Of a DNA stretch of 64,000 nt, positions 25,515-35,319 are shown piece by piece (within the stretch, counting starts at the first letter, position 1; every line of letters starts with the position of its first letter). Source of the DNA: an uncultured Flavobacteriales bacterium (GTDB lineage: Bacteria; Bacteroidota; Bacteroidia; Flavobacteriales_D; Sanyastnellaceae); contig CALJKR010000061.1 of the NCBI GenBank assembly GCA_937974555.1, positions 1 through 64,000 of the forward strand. The letters run 5' to 3'. The notes below the pieces were generated by a model. The model saw nothing but the letters and a program-made list of their open reading frames with translations, had not been told where the DNA came from and made no database searches. The position numbers and the translations under genes were made by a program.

Positions 25515-27755
25515 ATGTCATCAGCCACTCAAATTGCTACTTTGGAACAAGCCCGAGAAATGGGGTTGTTGCCTGAAGAATTCCAAAAGATTTCAGAGAT
25601 TTTAGGAAGAACCCCCAACTTCACAGAGATGTGCGTGTACTCCGTTATGTGGAGTGAGCATTGCTCTTACAAAAATTCTATCAAATGGTTGAAAACACTT
25701 CCCAAAGATGGACCACACATGCTAGTAAAGGCAGGGGAAGAAAATGCGGGTTTGGTTGACATTGGAGATGGAATTGGATGCGCTTTCAAAATTGAATCAC
25801 ACAATCACCCTTCAGCCATTGAACCTTACCAAGGCGCTGCGACAGGCGTAGGCGGAATCAACCGTGATATTTTTACAATGGGAGCTCGTCCCGTGGCGTT
25901 GCTCAACTCTTTGCGCTTCGGCGAATTGAGTAACCCCAAAACGCAATGGTTGTTGGAGGGCGTGGTAAAAGGTATTGGGGATTATGGCAATGCATTTGGA
26001 ATTCCAACGGTAGGTGGCGAAGTGCAGTTCGATGAGAGTTATCAAGTAAATCCTTTGGTTAACGCCATGTCTGCTGGATTGATTGATAGCACCAAGATCA
26101 TTTCAGCCAAAGCCAGCGGTGTTGGAAACCCCGTATTCATCGTGGGCTCAGCTACCGGTAAGGATGGAATCAAGGGCGCATCTTTTGCGTCAAAAGATAT
26201 TACAGAGGAATCTGCCAAGGATTTGCCCAGTGTTCAGGTGGGTGATCCCTTTCAAGAAAAACTACTTTTGGAAGCCACAATGGAATTGGCGGAGACCAAT
26301 GCAATCCGCGGTATGCAAGACATGGGTGCTGCTGGTATTACTTGCTCCACCTCTGAAATGAGTGCCGGCGGTAAAGTGGGTATGGACATTTTCTTGGACA
26401 AAGTTCCCACACGTCAAGAAGGCATGTTGCCATTTGAGATTCTTCTTTCTGAATCCCAAGAGCGCATGTTGGTGGTGATTGAAAAAGGACAAGAGGAAAA
26501 AGTAAAGGCCATTTTTGATAAATGGGATTTGCACGCTGCAGAAATTGGTGTGATTACCGAAGGCCCTATGGTTCGCTACTTCATGAACAACGAACTGGTG
26601 AGCGAGATTCCTGCAGAGAGTTTGGTTTTGGGTGGCGGAGCTCCGCAATATGAAAGAGAATACAAAGAGCCTGCGTATTTCGCGGAATCAAAGAAATTTA
26701 ACGCAGATGAAATCGCAGTGCCAACTGATTTTGTGGCCATTGCGAAGCAATTGATTTCGCTGCCCAACATTGCCAGCAAACGATGGGTCTATGAGCAATA
26801 CGATAGCATGGTGGGTACTGCAACCATGACCACCAATCGTCCAAGTGATGCGGGTGTGGTGAATATCAAGGGTACCAACAAAGCCTTGGTTTTAACCGTT
26901 GATTGCAATGGACGTTACGTGAATGCAGATCCAGAAGTGGGCACAATGATCGCAGTTTCTGAGGCAGCAAGAAATATAGTCTGTGCGGGTGGTGTACCAT
27001 CTGCCATTACCAACTGCTTGAATTTTGGAAATCCATACATCCCGGAAGTGTATTGGCAATTTGTAGGGGCCATCAAAGGGATGGGAGAAGCCTGTAGAAA
27101 ATTCCAAACCCCGGTAACCGGCGGTAACGTGAGTTTCTACAACCAAACGGTAAACGAAGATGGAACGACACGTCCTGTTTTCCCAACACCAACCATTGGT
27201 ATGTTGGGGGTAATGGAGGACAAGAGTTACCACATGACATTGGACTTTAAATACAAAGGAGATTTGATTTATTTGTTGGGTGAACCCACCAATGACATGG
27301 CTTCTTCTGAGTATTTGTACAATATTGTAGGTATTAAAAATAGCCCAGCGCCTGCATTTGATATCGAAAAAGAATTTGCACTGCAGAGTGCGATTCAAAC
27401 TTTAATCAGAAAGCATCTGATCAATGCCGCGCATGACGTGAGTGATGGTGGTTTGTGGGTGACTTTGGCAGAAATGGCCATGCCGAGCCAATTGGGATTT
27501 GATATTGAAACGGCATTGGAGTACAGAAAAGACGCGTTTCTTTTCGGAGAAAGTCAAAGTAGGGTAGTGGTAACAGTTCCCGAAGGTGACAAAGACGCAT
27601 TTTTGGATTTTGTCGCGGAAAGCAACGTTCCTTTGATGTTGTTGGGGCATGTTACCAAAGGCAGAATGACCATCGATCAAGAAGAATATGGTAGCGTTGA
27701 GGAAATTGCATCGATATACAACAATGTGATTGGAAACGTAATGAAGAAAAAATAA
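25515..27755 (+). CDS. purL: Phosphoribosylformylglycinamidine synthase subunit PurL
   Basis: 746 residues, the small-type PurL that works with separate PurS and PurQ. It converts FGAR to FGAM in purine synthesis using ATP and ammonia from glutamine. Visible marks are [11 protein letters not shown] near residue 45, the [12 protein letters not shown] substrate/ATP motif near 94, [16 protein letters not shown], and the second-half repeat [16 protein letters not shown]. purS and purQ are not adjacent. The PASTA protein gene follows after one base. Confidence 0.96.
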   Translation: MSSATQIATLEQAREMGLLPEEFQKISEILGRTPNFTEMCVYSVMWSEHCSYKNSIKWLKTLPKDGPHMLVKAGEENAGLVDIGDGIGCAFKIESHNHPSAIEPYQGAATGVGGINRDIFTMGARPVALLNSLRFGELSNPKTQWLLEGVVKGIGDYGNAFGIPTVGGEVQFDESYQVNPLVNAMSAGLIDSTKIISAKASGVGNPVFIVGSATGKDGIKGASFASKDITEESAKDLPSVQVGDPFQEKLLLEATMELAETNAIRGMQDMGAAGITCSTSEMSAGGKVGMDIFLDKVPTRQEGMLPFEILLSESQERMLVVIEKGQEEKVKAIFDKWDLHAAEIGVITEGPMVRYFMNNELVSEIPAESLVLGGGAPQYEREYKEPAYFAESKKFNADEIAVPTDFVAIAKQLISLPNIASKRWVYEQYDSMVGTATMTTNRPSDAGVVNIKGTNKALVLTVDCNGRYVNADPEVGTMIAVSEAARNIVCAGGVPSAITNCLNFGNPYIPEVYWQFVGAIKGMGEACRKFQTPVTGGNVSFYNQTVNEDGTTRPVFPTPTIGMLGVMEDKSYHMTLDFKYKGDLIYLLGEPTNDMASSEYLYNIVGIKNSPAPAFDIEKEFALQSAIQTLIRKHLINAAHDVSDGGLWVTLAEMAMPSQLGFDIETALEYRKDAFLFGESQSRVVVTVPEGDKDAFLDFVAESNVPLMLLGHVTKGRMTIDQEEYGSVEEIASIYNNVIGNVMKKK

Positions 27756-27756
27756 G

Positions 27757-28560
27757 ATGACCTTCTTTCAATACTTCAAAACCAAGGGCGCATGGCGAGT
27801 AGTCGGCTATGTTGTACTGGGATATTTGGGACTGGTGCTCGTCAGTTGGTTCTTACTGAGCTGGTATACCAACCATGGCGAATTTGTTTCCATTCCTGAA
27901 GTGAAGGGGAAGTCTGTGGAAGAGGCGATTGAGATTTTAGAGGACTTGGATCTAGAACCTGTCGTGATCGATAGCATTTGGTCAGATACTGCTGCAAAGG
28001 GAAGTATCAATTATATCATGCCGCCGCCCGGTTCAACGATTAAAGATGGTCGTCAAGTGTACTTGACCATTTTCAGCAAGACACCGCCAATGGAAACCAT
28101 CAACATTAAGACCGGAGAATTCGCGGCTGTCGCGATGGTGAAATTGAAGAACAAAGGCATCGATTATGAAGTCATCTATCAACCCAATAACAACTTCTTG
28201 GGAAGTGTAATTGCCATCCGCTACCAAGGTCGCGACGTTGAGTACAATGGCACCCTGCCCAGAGGCTGCAAGGTGCATTTGGTCGTTGGGACCGGCGATA
28301 GCAAAAAGATGCCCGTTCCAGACCTATATGGCTTGACTTATTTTGAAGCTCAAAACCTATTGAAATCCTTGGGTTTGATACCACAGATTTTCTTTGATGA
28401 GACGCCCACCAGTGGGGATTCATTGGAATACAAGGTTTGTACACAAGAGCCTCCTTATTCGCCAGCAGCAGTTGATATTTCTTCGGGTACAATCGTCGAT
28501 ATTTATTTGACAAAAAAGCCCTGTGAACGCGATTCGACAGAAATTTCCGTTACACCATAA
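27757..28560 (+). CDS. Membrane-anchored PASTA domain protein
   Basis: 267 residues. One transmembrane helix at about 17-38, then extracytoplasmic PASTA repeats at about 45-108 (IPEVKGKSVEEAIEILEDL ... PPPGSTIKDG), 110-185 and 188-257 (VPDLYGLTYFEAQNLLKSLG). PASTA domains bind peptidoglycan or beta-lactams in other bacteria; here there is no kinase or transpeptidase attached. In Bacteroidota such stand-alone proteins are commonly encoded beside an RluD-type gene, as seen here two genes downstream. It is one base from purL and its stop shares a base with the next start (TAATG). Confidence 0.85.
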   Translation: MTFFQYFKTKGAWRVVGYVVLGYLGLVLVSWFLLSWYTNHGEFVSIPEVKGKSVEEAIEILEDLDLEPVVIDSIWSDTAAKGSINYIMPPPGSTIKDGRQVYLTIFSKTPPMETINIKTGEFAAVAMVKLKNKGIDYEVIYQPNNNFLGSVIAIRYQGRDVEYNGTLPRGCKVHLVVGTGDSKKMPVPDLYGLTYFEAQNLLKSLGLIPQIFFDETPTSGDSLEYKVCTQEPPYSPAAVDISSGTIVDIYLTKKPCERDSTEISVTP

Positions 28561-30377
28561 TGAAACAGCTATTTTGGATTCTATGTACCTTCTCTTTTGC
28601 ACTTCATTCACAAGCGCAAGAGAAGGAAGGTCCCCTTACTAAAATACAGCCCATCGGCGGCCACACCAAGGGTTTGAAAACGCTTTTGGAAATTCCTTTT
28701 TTCGATGACTTCGCCGCAGGTCGTGCAGTAGTCAACGAGCCCGATGCGGGTCGCTGGGTGAACGCGGGAGTATATACCTCCGCGCAGATGCCCGTCGCAC
28801 CATTGACATTGGGCGCCGCCATTTTTGATGGGTTGAATAGCGAAGGAATGCCTTATGACTTCACGAATCCATTTGCCCAAGGAGCGGCGGATACGTTAAC
28901 CAGCATGCCGCTGAATTTAGCGGGCTTGGATAGCACAGATCAAGTGTATTTGTTTTTCTATTTGCAAGCTGCGGGTCATGGCAATATGCCGGATGATGTG
29001 GATTCGATGTACGTGGATTTTTACTCCCCCATTACTGGTGAATGGGATCAGGTGTTGGCTATCTCCTCGGACAATACGACCTCTTGGATTCGCCATGATA
29101 TTCACATCAAACAAGCCCAATTTTTACAATCGGGTTTCGCATTTCGTTTCAGAAATGACGCTACATTGAGCGGCGCCTATGACCAATGGAATTTGGACTA
29201 TGTCAATGTTCAGGAAGGAGTGGACACTGCCAACTACCAATTCAATGAGGTTGCGATGCAGTTTACCCCGAGCAACATCTTAAACAATGGCTATACGACG
29301 ATGCCATGGAAGCATTTTTTGGTGAATCCAGAAATTCACTTGGCTGATAGTCTCAAGGCATTTGAGCAAAATTTGGGTCCTACAGAAAATATTGTTACCG
29401 GATACTCCATTTCAGTTGACGGGAACAAATCGGTTTTCAATACCCAAAATTTAAACACGTTTAATAACGATTTCAGAGCCATTACGGCGACCATGCTTTG
29501 GAACAACTCCTCTGTTTTAAATGCCAACGCGCAAGACAGCGTTGTGGATGTTTCGATTTGCACTTTTATCAATCAAGCAGACCCGCATCTTGAAAATGAT
29601 ACCGCTTGTTATTCCATGCAGTTTGCCAATTATTATGCATACGATGATGGAGGGGCAGAGCGTTCTTGGACAGTCCAAGGAGCAGGGGCTTCAGTAGCCA
29701 TGAAGTTTTATAATCATGAAGCGGATACGCTGATGGGTATTGCTGTAAATTGGATTCCTTATGGAGTTGATCAGTCCAATCAGAACTTCTTTTTACGTGT
29801 ATGGAATGACGATGGCGGCCAACCCGGTGAGGTGATATCGGAAAACTTCAATTATCAAAGTCCCGCATACGATTCGGATGGTTATACCCAATTCCATTAT
29901 CATTCGCTTGATCAGCCATTGGCGCTTCCGGCGGGTACTTTTTACGTGGGCTGGGTCCAATCAGATCCTGAAACATACGATGTGGGCAATGACAAAAACA
30001 CCAATAACAATCCAGCCAAATTATTCTATTCTTTAGGCAGTGGACAGGCATGGATTCAAAGTGAAGTTACCGGAAGTATACTCTTACGTCCTTATCTAAA
30101 AGCAGGCGAAGACCAAGTTTGGGAAGGGGTGGAACACGCTGTATTTGCGAGCAGAATTATATATCCCAATCCAGCCAATGACGTTTTGTATCTCACCAAT
30201 GAAAGTCAAGGTCAATTACAATGGAAAATGTGGAGTAGCGCCGGAAACTGCATTCGCCAAGGAGTTTCCAATGCAGCTTCTATTCAATGGGATATTCAAA
30301 ATTTGTCTTCTGGATTGTATTTCTTGACCATCGAAAGTCCTGCAGGTGTTGAAACTTTACGTTGGGTAAAACAATGA
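28560..30377 (+). CDS. Secreted T9SS type A protein of unknown function
   Basis: 605 residues. Signal peptide 1-20 (ending LHSQAQ), a large beta-rich body with jelly-roll-like segments (VYLFFYLQAAGHGNMPDDVDS, AVNWIPYGVDQSNQNFFLRVW), and a type A T9SS domain at the end (ASRIIYPNPANDVLYL ... GLYFLTIESPAG ... LRWVKQ). No catalytic motif is recognised. It is wedged between the PASTA and pseudouridine synthase genes with overlaps on both sides, so it is expressed with housekeeping genes. Confidence 0.85.
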   Translation: MKQLFWILCTFSFALHSQAQEKEGPLTKIQPIGGHTKGLKTLLEIPFFDDFAAGRAVVNEPDAGRWVNAGVYTSAQMPVAPLTLGAAIFDGLNSEGMPYDFTNPFAQGAADTLTSMPLNLAGLDSTDQVYLFFYLQAAGHGNMPDDVDSMYVDFYSPITGEWDQVLAISSDNTTSWIRHDIHIKQAQFLQSGFAFRFRNDATLSGAYDQWNLDYVNVQEGVDTANYQFNEVAMQFTPSNILNNGYTTMPWKHFLVNPEIHLADSLKAFEQNLGPTENIVTGYSISVDGNKSVFNTQNLNTFNNDFRAITATMLWNNSSVLNANAQDSVVDVSICTFINQADPHLENDTACYSMQFANYYAYDDGGAERSWTVQGAGASVAMKFYNHEADTLMGIAVNWIPYGVDQSNQNFFLRVWNDDGGQPGEVISENFNYQSPAYDSDGYTQFHYHSLDQPLALPAGTFYVGWVQSDPETYDVGNDKNTNNNPAKLFYSLGSGQAWIQSEVTGSILLRPYLKAGEDQVWEGVEHAVFASRIIYPNPANDVLYLTNESQGQLQWKMWSSAGNCIRQGVSNAASIQWDIQNLSSGLYFLTIESPAGVETLRWVKQ

Positions 30378-31405
30378 GCGAAGAAATTATAGATGTCGAA
30401 AGAGACGAGGATGAGGATTCTTTGTTTGAACACCATCGGATTGTAGCCGATAAAGGCCAAGGCTTGGTTAGAATTGACAAGTTCTTGGTTGATCGATTGG
30501 AGAAGACCTCCAGATCCAGAATTCAAGAGGCACATGATGCCGGTTATGTCAAAGTCAACGGGATTTCTGTAAAGTCCAGTTACAAGGTCAAACCCAATGA
30601 TGTTATCACCATTGAATTGCCTTATCCCGTTAGAGAGTTTGAAATCATTCCAGAAAATATCCCGTTGGACATTATTTATGAAGACGAAGATGTGCTGGTC
30701 TTGAATAAACCCATGAACATGGTGGTGCATCCCGGACATGGCAATTACTCGGGGACATTGGTCAATGCGGTTTTGTTTCATTTGCAGAAAAATCCCGGAG
30801 GTGAAAAACACCGCCCCGGTTTGGTTCATCGATTAGACAAACACACGACAGGGGTGATGGTCATGGCCAAAAATGACCATGCTCTAAATCATTTGGGTAA
30901 GCAGTTTTTTGATCGTACCACGGACCGCCGCTACCAAGCCATTGTTTGGGGCGATGTGGCTGAAAATGGAACAGTAATCGGCAATACGGGTAGAAGTTTG
31001 CAGGATAGAAAAGTGTTTACCGTTTTTCCCAAAGGGGATTATGGCAAACATGCGGTTACCCATTATTCGGTGTTGGAACGATTGCATTATGTCACACTGG
31101 TGGAGTGTAAACTGGAGACAGGAAGGACGCATCAAATCCGTGTGCACATGAAGTACATCGGTCATACGCTTTTTGGCGATTTGGAATATGGTGGAGATCG
31201 AATTCTAAAGGGAACTACATTTCCCAAATACAATCAGTTTGTACAGAACTGTTTTAAAATTTTACCAAGACAGGCCTTGCATGCCAAGACTTTGGCGTTT
31301 GACCATCCTGTGACTGGAGAACGCATGTCCTTTGATTCACCGCTCCCTGCGGATATGCATGAAGTACTAGAGAAGTTTAGAGGCATTCAGGCCAACGGGA
31401 TCTAA
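30374..31405 (+). CDS. RluD-type 23S rRNA pseudouridine synthase
   Basis: 343 residues from the ATG at 30374, which overlaps the previous stop (ATGA); an in-frame TTG at 30362 is less likely. An S4 RNA-binding domain at about 33-95 (RIDKFLVDRLEKTSRSRIQEAHDAG) precedes the RluA/RluD catalytic domain with HRLDKHTTG (catalytic Asp near residue 157) and the LLTGRTHQIRVH-type motif (ETGRTHQIRVHM). It isomerises uridines in 23S rRNA; RluD (positions 1911/1915/1917 in E. coli) is the closest guess by context and length. Confidence 0.92.
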   Translation: MSEEIIDVERDEDEDSLFEHHRIVADKGQGLVRIDKFLVDRLEKTSRSRIQEAHDAGYVKVNGISVKSSYKVKPNDVITIELPYPVREFEIIPENIPLDIIYEDEDVLVLNKPMNMVVHPGHGNYSGTLVNAVLFHLQKNPGGEKHRPGLVHRLDKHTTGVMVMAKNDHALNHLGKQFFDRTTDRRYQAIVWGDVAENGTVIGNTGRSLQDRKVFTVFPKGDYGKHAVTHYSVLERLHYVTLVECKLETGRTHQIRVHMKYIGHTLFGDLEYGGDRILKGTTFPKYNQFVQNCFKILPRQALHAKTLAFDHPVTGERMSFDSPLPADMHEVLEKFRGIQANGI

Positions 31406-31437
31406 TAAAAAAGGTGGCGAAATACTCACCACCTTCT
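31406..31437 (-). terminator. Terminator between convergent rluD-type and lolA genes
   Basis: Perfect 7-bp stem AAGGTGG (31411-31417) / CCACCTT (31429-31435). On the minus strand it is followed by a run of T (31412-31407), so it serves the ftsK-lolA transcript best; on the plus strand the tail is poorer. Confidence 0.75.
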
Positions 31438-31467
31438 ATATATCGGATCAAATGAAATGTCGTGTGC

Positions 31468-32112
31468 TTACAAGCGATTATCCACCATCTCTACTTTGGG
31501 ATACTTGCTTTTTTGGAAGCTGAAATCCGCATCTTGAACCGGTGCATTGGGCTTTAAATTTTTGATGCGGTAATTGATTTCGCCACCATCTCTGGTTTTA
31601 ACCACCGCCTTAATCAATTCGTTCTTGCCTTTGTCTACATACATCAAAATGGTGTGGTAGGACTTGCCCTTGGGGTTGTTGGGATACAAGGCAATTTCAT
31701 AACTCGCGATTCCATCAACCGTTGCATTGGCATTTTTCATTTCATTCTTGAAATCCTTTTCCCAAATGGTGAAAATTTCAGAAGGGTCAAATGCGCCATC
31801 CTTTACGTCTTTCAAATTGTCAATGGTACAAGTGTTGGATTTTTTATCGTAAGTCCAAATGGTGGTGCCATCCGTAAAAATTTGGTAATCACTCAATGAG
31901 ATGGTGTACTTTTTCCCTTTGATTTTGATGTTGCCTTCTTGCTTGATATTCTTGTTGTTTTTCTTGTCAACCAAGGAAGAACTAAAATCTGCAGATAGGG
32001 TGGACCAGGTCTTGGCTTTGGCCGATAGTTTATCTAAAACTTCTTTTGAAGATTGAGCGATGCTCAAAACCGAACAGCTCAATGCTAGGGCAAATAATGC
32101 AATTTTTTTCAT
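31468..32112 (-). CDS. lolA: LolA-like outer-membrane lipoprotein carrier
   Basis: 214 residues. Signal peptide 1-19 (ending SIAQ), then the LolA/LolB half-barrel: LSAKAKTWSTLSADFSSSL, GNIKIKGKKYTISL, TIWTYDKKSNTC. LolA carries lipoproteins from the inner to the outer membrane. The gene sits 12 bases after ftsK, a conserved neighbourhood in Bacteroidota. Sequence divergence within this fold means the exact carrier role is by family and context. Confidence 0.88.
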   Translation of the reverse strand: MKKIALFALALSCSVLSIAQSSKEVLDKLSAKAKTWSTLSADFSSSLVDKKNNKNIKQEGNIKIKGKKYTISLSDYQIFTDGTTIWTYDKKSNTCTIDNLKDVKDGAFDPSEIFTIWEKDFKNEMKNANATVDGIASYEIALYPNNPKGKSYHTILMYVDKGKNELIKAVVKTRDGGEINYRIKNLKPNAPVQDADFSFQKSKYPKVEMVDNRL

Positions 32113-32124
32113 GGTATTCTTTTC

Positions 32125-34728
32125 TTAAAGACCGTTTTTCAAGAACTGTTCCAAACTTGCCTCATCTTGAAATAAAACTTTTCTTGCCTTGCTGCCTTCA
32201 AAAGGGCCGATGATTCCAGCGGCTTCCAATTGATCGACAATTCTACCTGCACGGTTGAATCCAAGTTTTAATTTTCGTTGAAGCATTGAGGCTGAACCCT
32301 GCTGTGTTTGCACTACAATTCGGGCAGCATCATTAAACAACTCATCACGATCTCCGTCGGCTAAATTACTCAATTCACTGCTTCCTGCCTCATCCGGAAC
32401 TTCGGGTAGCAAGAACGCGTTGGTGTAGCCTTGTTGATTGCCTATAAATTCTGTGATTTCTTCAACTTCAGGGGTGTCTACAAATCCACATTGAACGCGA
32501 ATAAGATCATTGCCTGTTGAATAAAGCAAATCTCCACGGCCGATCAATTGATCAGCACCACCCGCATCCAAAATCGTTCTGGAGTCAATCTTTGAAGTAA
32601 CACGGAAAGCGATTCGCGCAGGGAAATTGGCTTTGATGGTTCCAGTAATGATATTAACGGAAGGTCTTTGTGTAGCAATGATCAAGTGAATTCCGATGGC
32701 ACGTGCCAACTGAGCCAAACGCGCGATGGGCATTTCTACTTCACGACCCGCGGTCATAATCAAATCGGCAAACTCATCCACCACCAAAACGATATAGGGC
32801 AAGTAACGATGTCCGTTCTCTGGATTCAATCGACGCTTGATAAAGCGTTCGTTGTATTCTTTGATATTCCGACACCCCGCCGTTTTCAATAGATCATAAC
32901 GCTGGTCCATTTCAATACACAGGCTGTTCAATGTGCGCACCACTTTGCTGGTATCGGTAATGATGGGGTCGTCACTATCGGGAAGTTTGGCCAAGAAATG
33001 GCGCTCGATTTTATTGAATAAAGTCAACTCCACTTTCTTGGGATCCACCAATACAAACTTGATTTGTGATGGATGTTTTTTGTACAGCAAACTAACCAAG
33101 ATGGCATTCAAACCGACGGACTTTCCTTGCCCTGTTGATCCTGCCATCAGCAAGTGAGGCATCTTGGCCAAATCCACACAGAAGATTTCGTTGGATATGG
33201 TTTTCCCCAATACAACGGGAAGTTCCATCTCGGCATTTTGAAATTTTTCAGAAGCAATCAAACTGCGCATGCTCACAATCTCCGGTTGAGAGTTGGGAAC
33301 TTCAATACCAATGGTTCCTTTTCCAGGTATGGGAGCGATGATTCGAATCCCAAGTGCTGCAAGACTCAAAGCGATGTCGTCTTCTAAGTTCTTAATTTTG
33401 GAAATTCGGACACCAGGGGCTGGATTGATCTCATACAAGGTAACGGTGGGCCCGATGGTCGCCTTGATTTTTTCAATTTCAATTTTGTAATGATTCAGGG
33501 TCTCAATGATCTTATTCTTGTTGGCTTCCAACTCTTCTTTGGTAATCTTAATGCCACCCGTTGTGTGGTTTTTTAAGAGTTCGATGGAAGGTGCTTCATA
33601 GCGAGACAAATCCAACTTGGGATCGTAATCGCCAAAGTCAGCCAATCTTTCGTCAACCTCCTCAGAACTTAAAATATCATCTTCGGCAGGACCTTGCACC
33701 TCCATTCCCAAATCGTTTTCCAAAGAAGATAAATCCATTCCATTGGGGGTGGCTGCAACCAGAGGAGAAAGCTCTATTTCTTCCAAGGGTTCTGGTTTTT
33801 GCTCGATTTCCGATTCTTCTGATTCTTCTGATTCTTCTGATTCAATGGGGTCAAGTACCTCAATCTGACTCAATAATTCCTCATCAGTGGGTTCGGGTTG
33901 AATAAAGGTGTTGGTGATGGTGGTGACTTCTTGCTGAACGGGGATCACAGGTGCTGCAATTGCTTCAGGTGTCTCCATGGGTGTTGCCAAAACCTCTTCT
34001 TGCGCGGCCAATTCTTCTGCCTTTTCAATTTCGGCTTGTATCCTGGCGGCTTGATCCAATTCTCGCTTTTCCCGCATGCGCTGAATGACTTGGTCAACCC
34101 AACTGCCAAAATGCAAAAGGAATGAGGTGATGGCAATTCCTGCTAGAACAACGCCGGTTCCGATGTTACCCATGGTAAAAGTGCACCATTGTGTAATCCA
34201 TAGACCGTAAGCGCCAATAAATCGATCGTTGATGTCCAAGACAATATGGGGAAAGGGATCATCCTCTCGATGGTGGAACAAAAAGCCCAATATCAAGGGG
34301 ATAAACAACATCCCGTAGGTCATCCACCTAAAACTTTTGAAGAAAGGAGTAGGAGTGGCCTGCACCACCAATTGACTGCCCAACATCATCAAAATGTAAC
34401 CAATGAAAAAAGCCCCTACGCCAAATCCTTTGAACATCAAAATATAGGCCGCCCAAGCGCCCATTTTCCCCATCCAGTTTTCATACTGAGGGGCATCCGC
34501 TATGCGGGTAGACGCATCACCGCCCAAAATCAAATGAAGATCATGATCACCGCTAAACAAGAAGGAAACACAGGCCAATATCAAATAAAACGTGCCCAAT
34601 AAAAGCCCTGTGCCCACAATCAATTGGGTTTTTCGTCCCAAGATTTTCTTGGCCAAAGGTTTTTGCTCTGTTGCCCATGGAATTTCTTCCTCAGTATCGC
34701 TGCCGGATGTAAATTTGCTCTTAGCCAC
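32125..34728 (-). CDS. ftsK: DNA translocase FtsK
   Basis: 867 residues, GTG start at 34728. Four transmembrane segments lie in the first ~205 residues, then an acidic, Glu/Ser-rich linker (about 210-370, with ESE repeats), then the RecA-like motor with Walker A GSTGQGKS near 528-535 and VVDEFADL, IATQRPS downstream, and the C-terminal winged-helix gamma domain (LQRKLKLGFNRAGRIVDQLEAAGI) that reads KOPS-type sequences. FtsK pumps DNA at the septum and activates dimer resolution. The linker is short compared with E. coli FtsK. lolA follows in the same operon. Confidence 0.96.
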   Translation of the reverse strand: MAKSKFTSGSDTEEEIPWATEQKPLAKKILGRKTQLIVGTGLLLGTFYLILACVSFLFSGDHDLHLILGGDASTRIADAPQYENWMGKMGAWAAYILMFKGFGVGAFFIGYILMMLGSQLVVQATPTPFFKSFRWMTYGMLFIPLILGFLFHHREDDPFPHIVLDINDRFIGAYGLWITQWCTFTMGNIGTGVVLAGIAITSFLLHFGSWVDQVIQRMREKRELDQAARIQAEIEKAEELAAQEEVLATPMETPEAIAAPVIPVQQEVTTITNTFIQPEPTDEELLSQIEVLDPIESEESEESEESEIEQKPEPLEEIELSPLVAATPNGMDLSSLENDLGMEVQGPAEDDILSSEEVDERLADFGDYDPKLDLSRYEAPSIELLKNHTTGGIKITKEELEANKNKIIETLNHYKIEIEKIKATIGPTVTLYEINPAPGVRISKIKNLEDDIALSLAALGIRIIAPIPGKGTIGIEVPNSQPEIVSMRSLIASEKFQNAEMELPVVLGKTISNEIFCVDLAKMPHLLMAGSTGQGKSVGLNAILVSLLYKKHPSQIKFVLVDPKKVELTLFNKIERHFLAKLPDSDDPIITDTSKVVRTLNSLCIEMDQRYDLLKTAGCRNIKEYNERFIKRRLNPENGHRYLPYIVLVVDEFADLIMTAGREVEMPIARLAQLARAIGIHLIIATQRPSVNIITGTIKANFPARIAFRVTSKIDSRTILDAGGADQLIGRGDLLYSTGNDLIRVQCGFVDTPEVEEITEFIGNQQGYTNAFLLPEVPDEAGSSELSNLADGDRDELFNDAARIVVQTQQGSASMLQRKLKLGFNRAGRIVDQLEAAGIIGPFEGSKARKVLFQDEASLEQFLKNGL
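33812..33838. repeat. 9-bp tandem repeat in ftsK linker, three copies
   Basis: gattcttct repeated three times, encoding a Glu-Glu-Ser repeat in the acidic linker of FtsK. Typical slippage-prone low complexity. Confidence 0.85.
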
Positions 34729-34747
34729 TATTTTGACGTTTAAACCT

Positions 34748-34755
34748 CAAAAATA
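34748..34755 (-). promoter_or_regulatory. Candidate -7 box of ftsK
   Basis: Minus-strand TATTTTTG, an exact TAnnTTTG, 19 bases before the GTG start. Confidence 0.45.
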
Positions 34756-34851
34756 ACCGCCTTTTTACAGGCGTTTGGCGAGTAAAGATTTCCGTTTTCA
34801 ACAAGCCAAAGTGGACGTAAATGAATATTTTTGACGAATTGAATAAAAAGT

Positions 34852-34882
34852 GTTGTGATTTAGAATTTTCATTCTATATTTG
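34852..34882 (+). promoter_or_regulatory. Promoter of rpmG
   Basis: GTTG, a 19-base spacer, and TATATTTG (34875-34882), close to TTTG-N19-TAnnTTTG; 20 bases before the rpmG ATG. Confidence 0.7.
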
Positions 34883-34902
34883 CAATCCATTTTTAAGACA
34901 CA

Positions 34903-35085
34903 ATGGCAAAGAAAGGAAATAGAGTTCAAGTGATTATGGAATGTACCGAACACAAGGAATCGGGCAAACCAGGAACAAGCAGATACATCACAACCAAAAA
35001 CAGAAAGAACACCCCAGATCGTTTGGAGATGAAGAAATACAATCCCATCTTGAAGCGTATGACTGTTCACAAAGAGATTAAATAA
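34903..35085 (+). CDS. rpmG: 50S ribosomal protein L33
   Basis: 60 residues; [18 protein letters not shown] and [20 protein letters not shown] are typical L33, a small protein of the large ribosomal subunit. Only one Cys is present (C14), so this is a zinc-free (C-minus) type. In many Bacteroidota rpmB precedes rpmG; here the 174 bases upstream hold only the divergent promoters and no rpmB. Confidence 0.96.
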   Translation: MAKKGNRVQVIMECTEHKESGKPGTSRYITTKNRKNTPDRLEMKKYNPILKRMTVHKEIK

Positions 35086-35094
35086 TTTTAAGCC

Positions 35095-35250
35095 ATGGCA
35101 AAGAAGGTAGTTGCAACGTTGCAAACAGGTGGTGGTAAAAACCACACCAAGGTGATCAAAATGGTGAAATCACCCAAATCAGGTGCGTACTCTTTCAAAG
35201 AAGAGATCGTTCACAATGACAAAATTGCTGACTGGTTTACAAAAGCCTAA
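35095..35250 (+). CDS. DUF4295 small basic protein
   Basis: 51 residues (MAKKVVATLQTGGGKNHTKV ... DWFTKA). It is the conserved small DUF4295 protein that lies between rpmG and ftsY throughout Bacteroidota and is probably ribosome associated, judged by its basic nature and neighbours; function is not established. Starts nine bases after rpmG and is too short for most ORF cut-offs. Confidence 0.88.
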   Translation: MAKKVVATLQTGGGKNHTKVIKMVKSPKSGAYSFKEEIVHNDKIADWFTKA

Positions 35251-35270
35251 TCAGTTATTGATATTTTTTG

Positions 35271-35303
35271 AAGGGCTTTTTCGAAAGAAAAGCCCTTTTT
35301 TTG
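35271..35303 (+). terminator. Hairpin terminator or attenuator before ftsY
   Basis: AAGGGCTTTT (35271-35280) / seven-base loop / AAAAGCCCTT (35288-35297) followed by T-run to 35303. It lies between DUF4295 and ftsY and leaves 16 bases before the ftsY ATG. Confidence 0.8.
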
Positions 35304-35319
35304 TTCTAATACAAGTGCT

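Noticed and set aside
33561..34602. Plus-strand ORFs opposite ftsK
   Set aside because: Antisense to the acidic linker and membrane part of FtsK; no start context or family resemblance.
34758..34775. Small CGCC/GGCG hairpin between ftsK and rpmG
   Set aside because: Short stem in a promoter region, no T-run on either strand in the right place, no known regulatory match.
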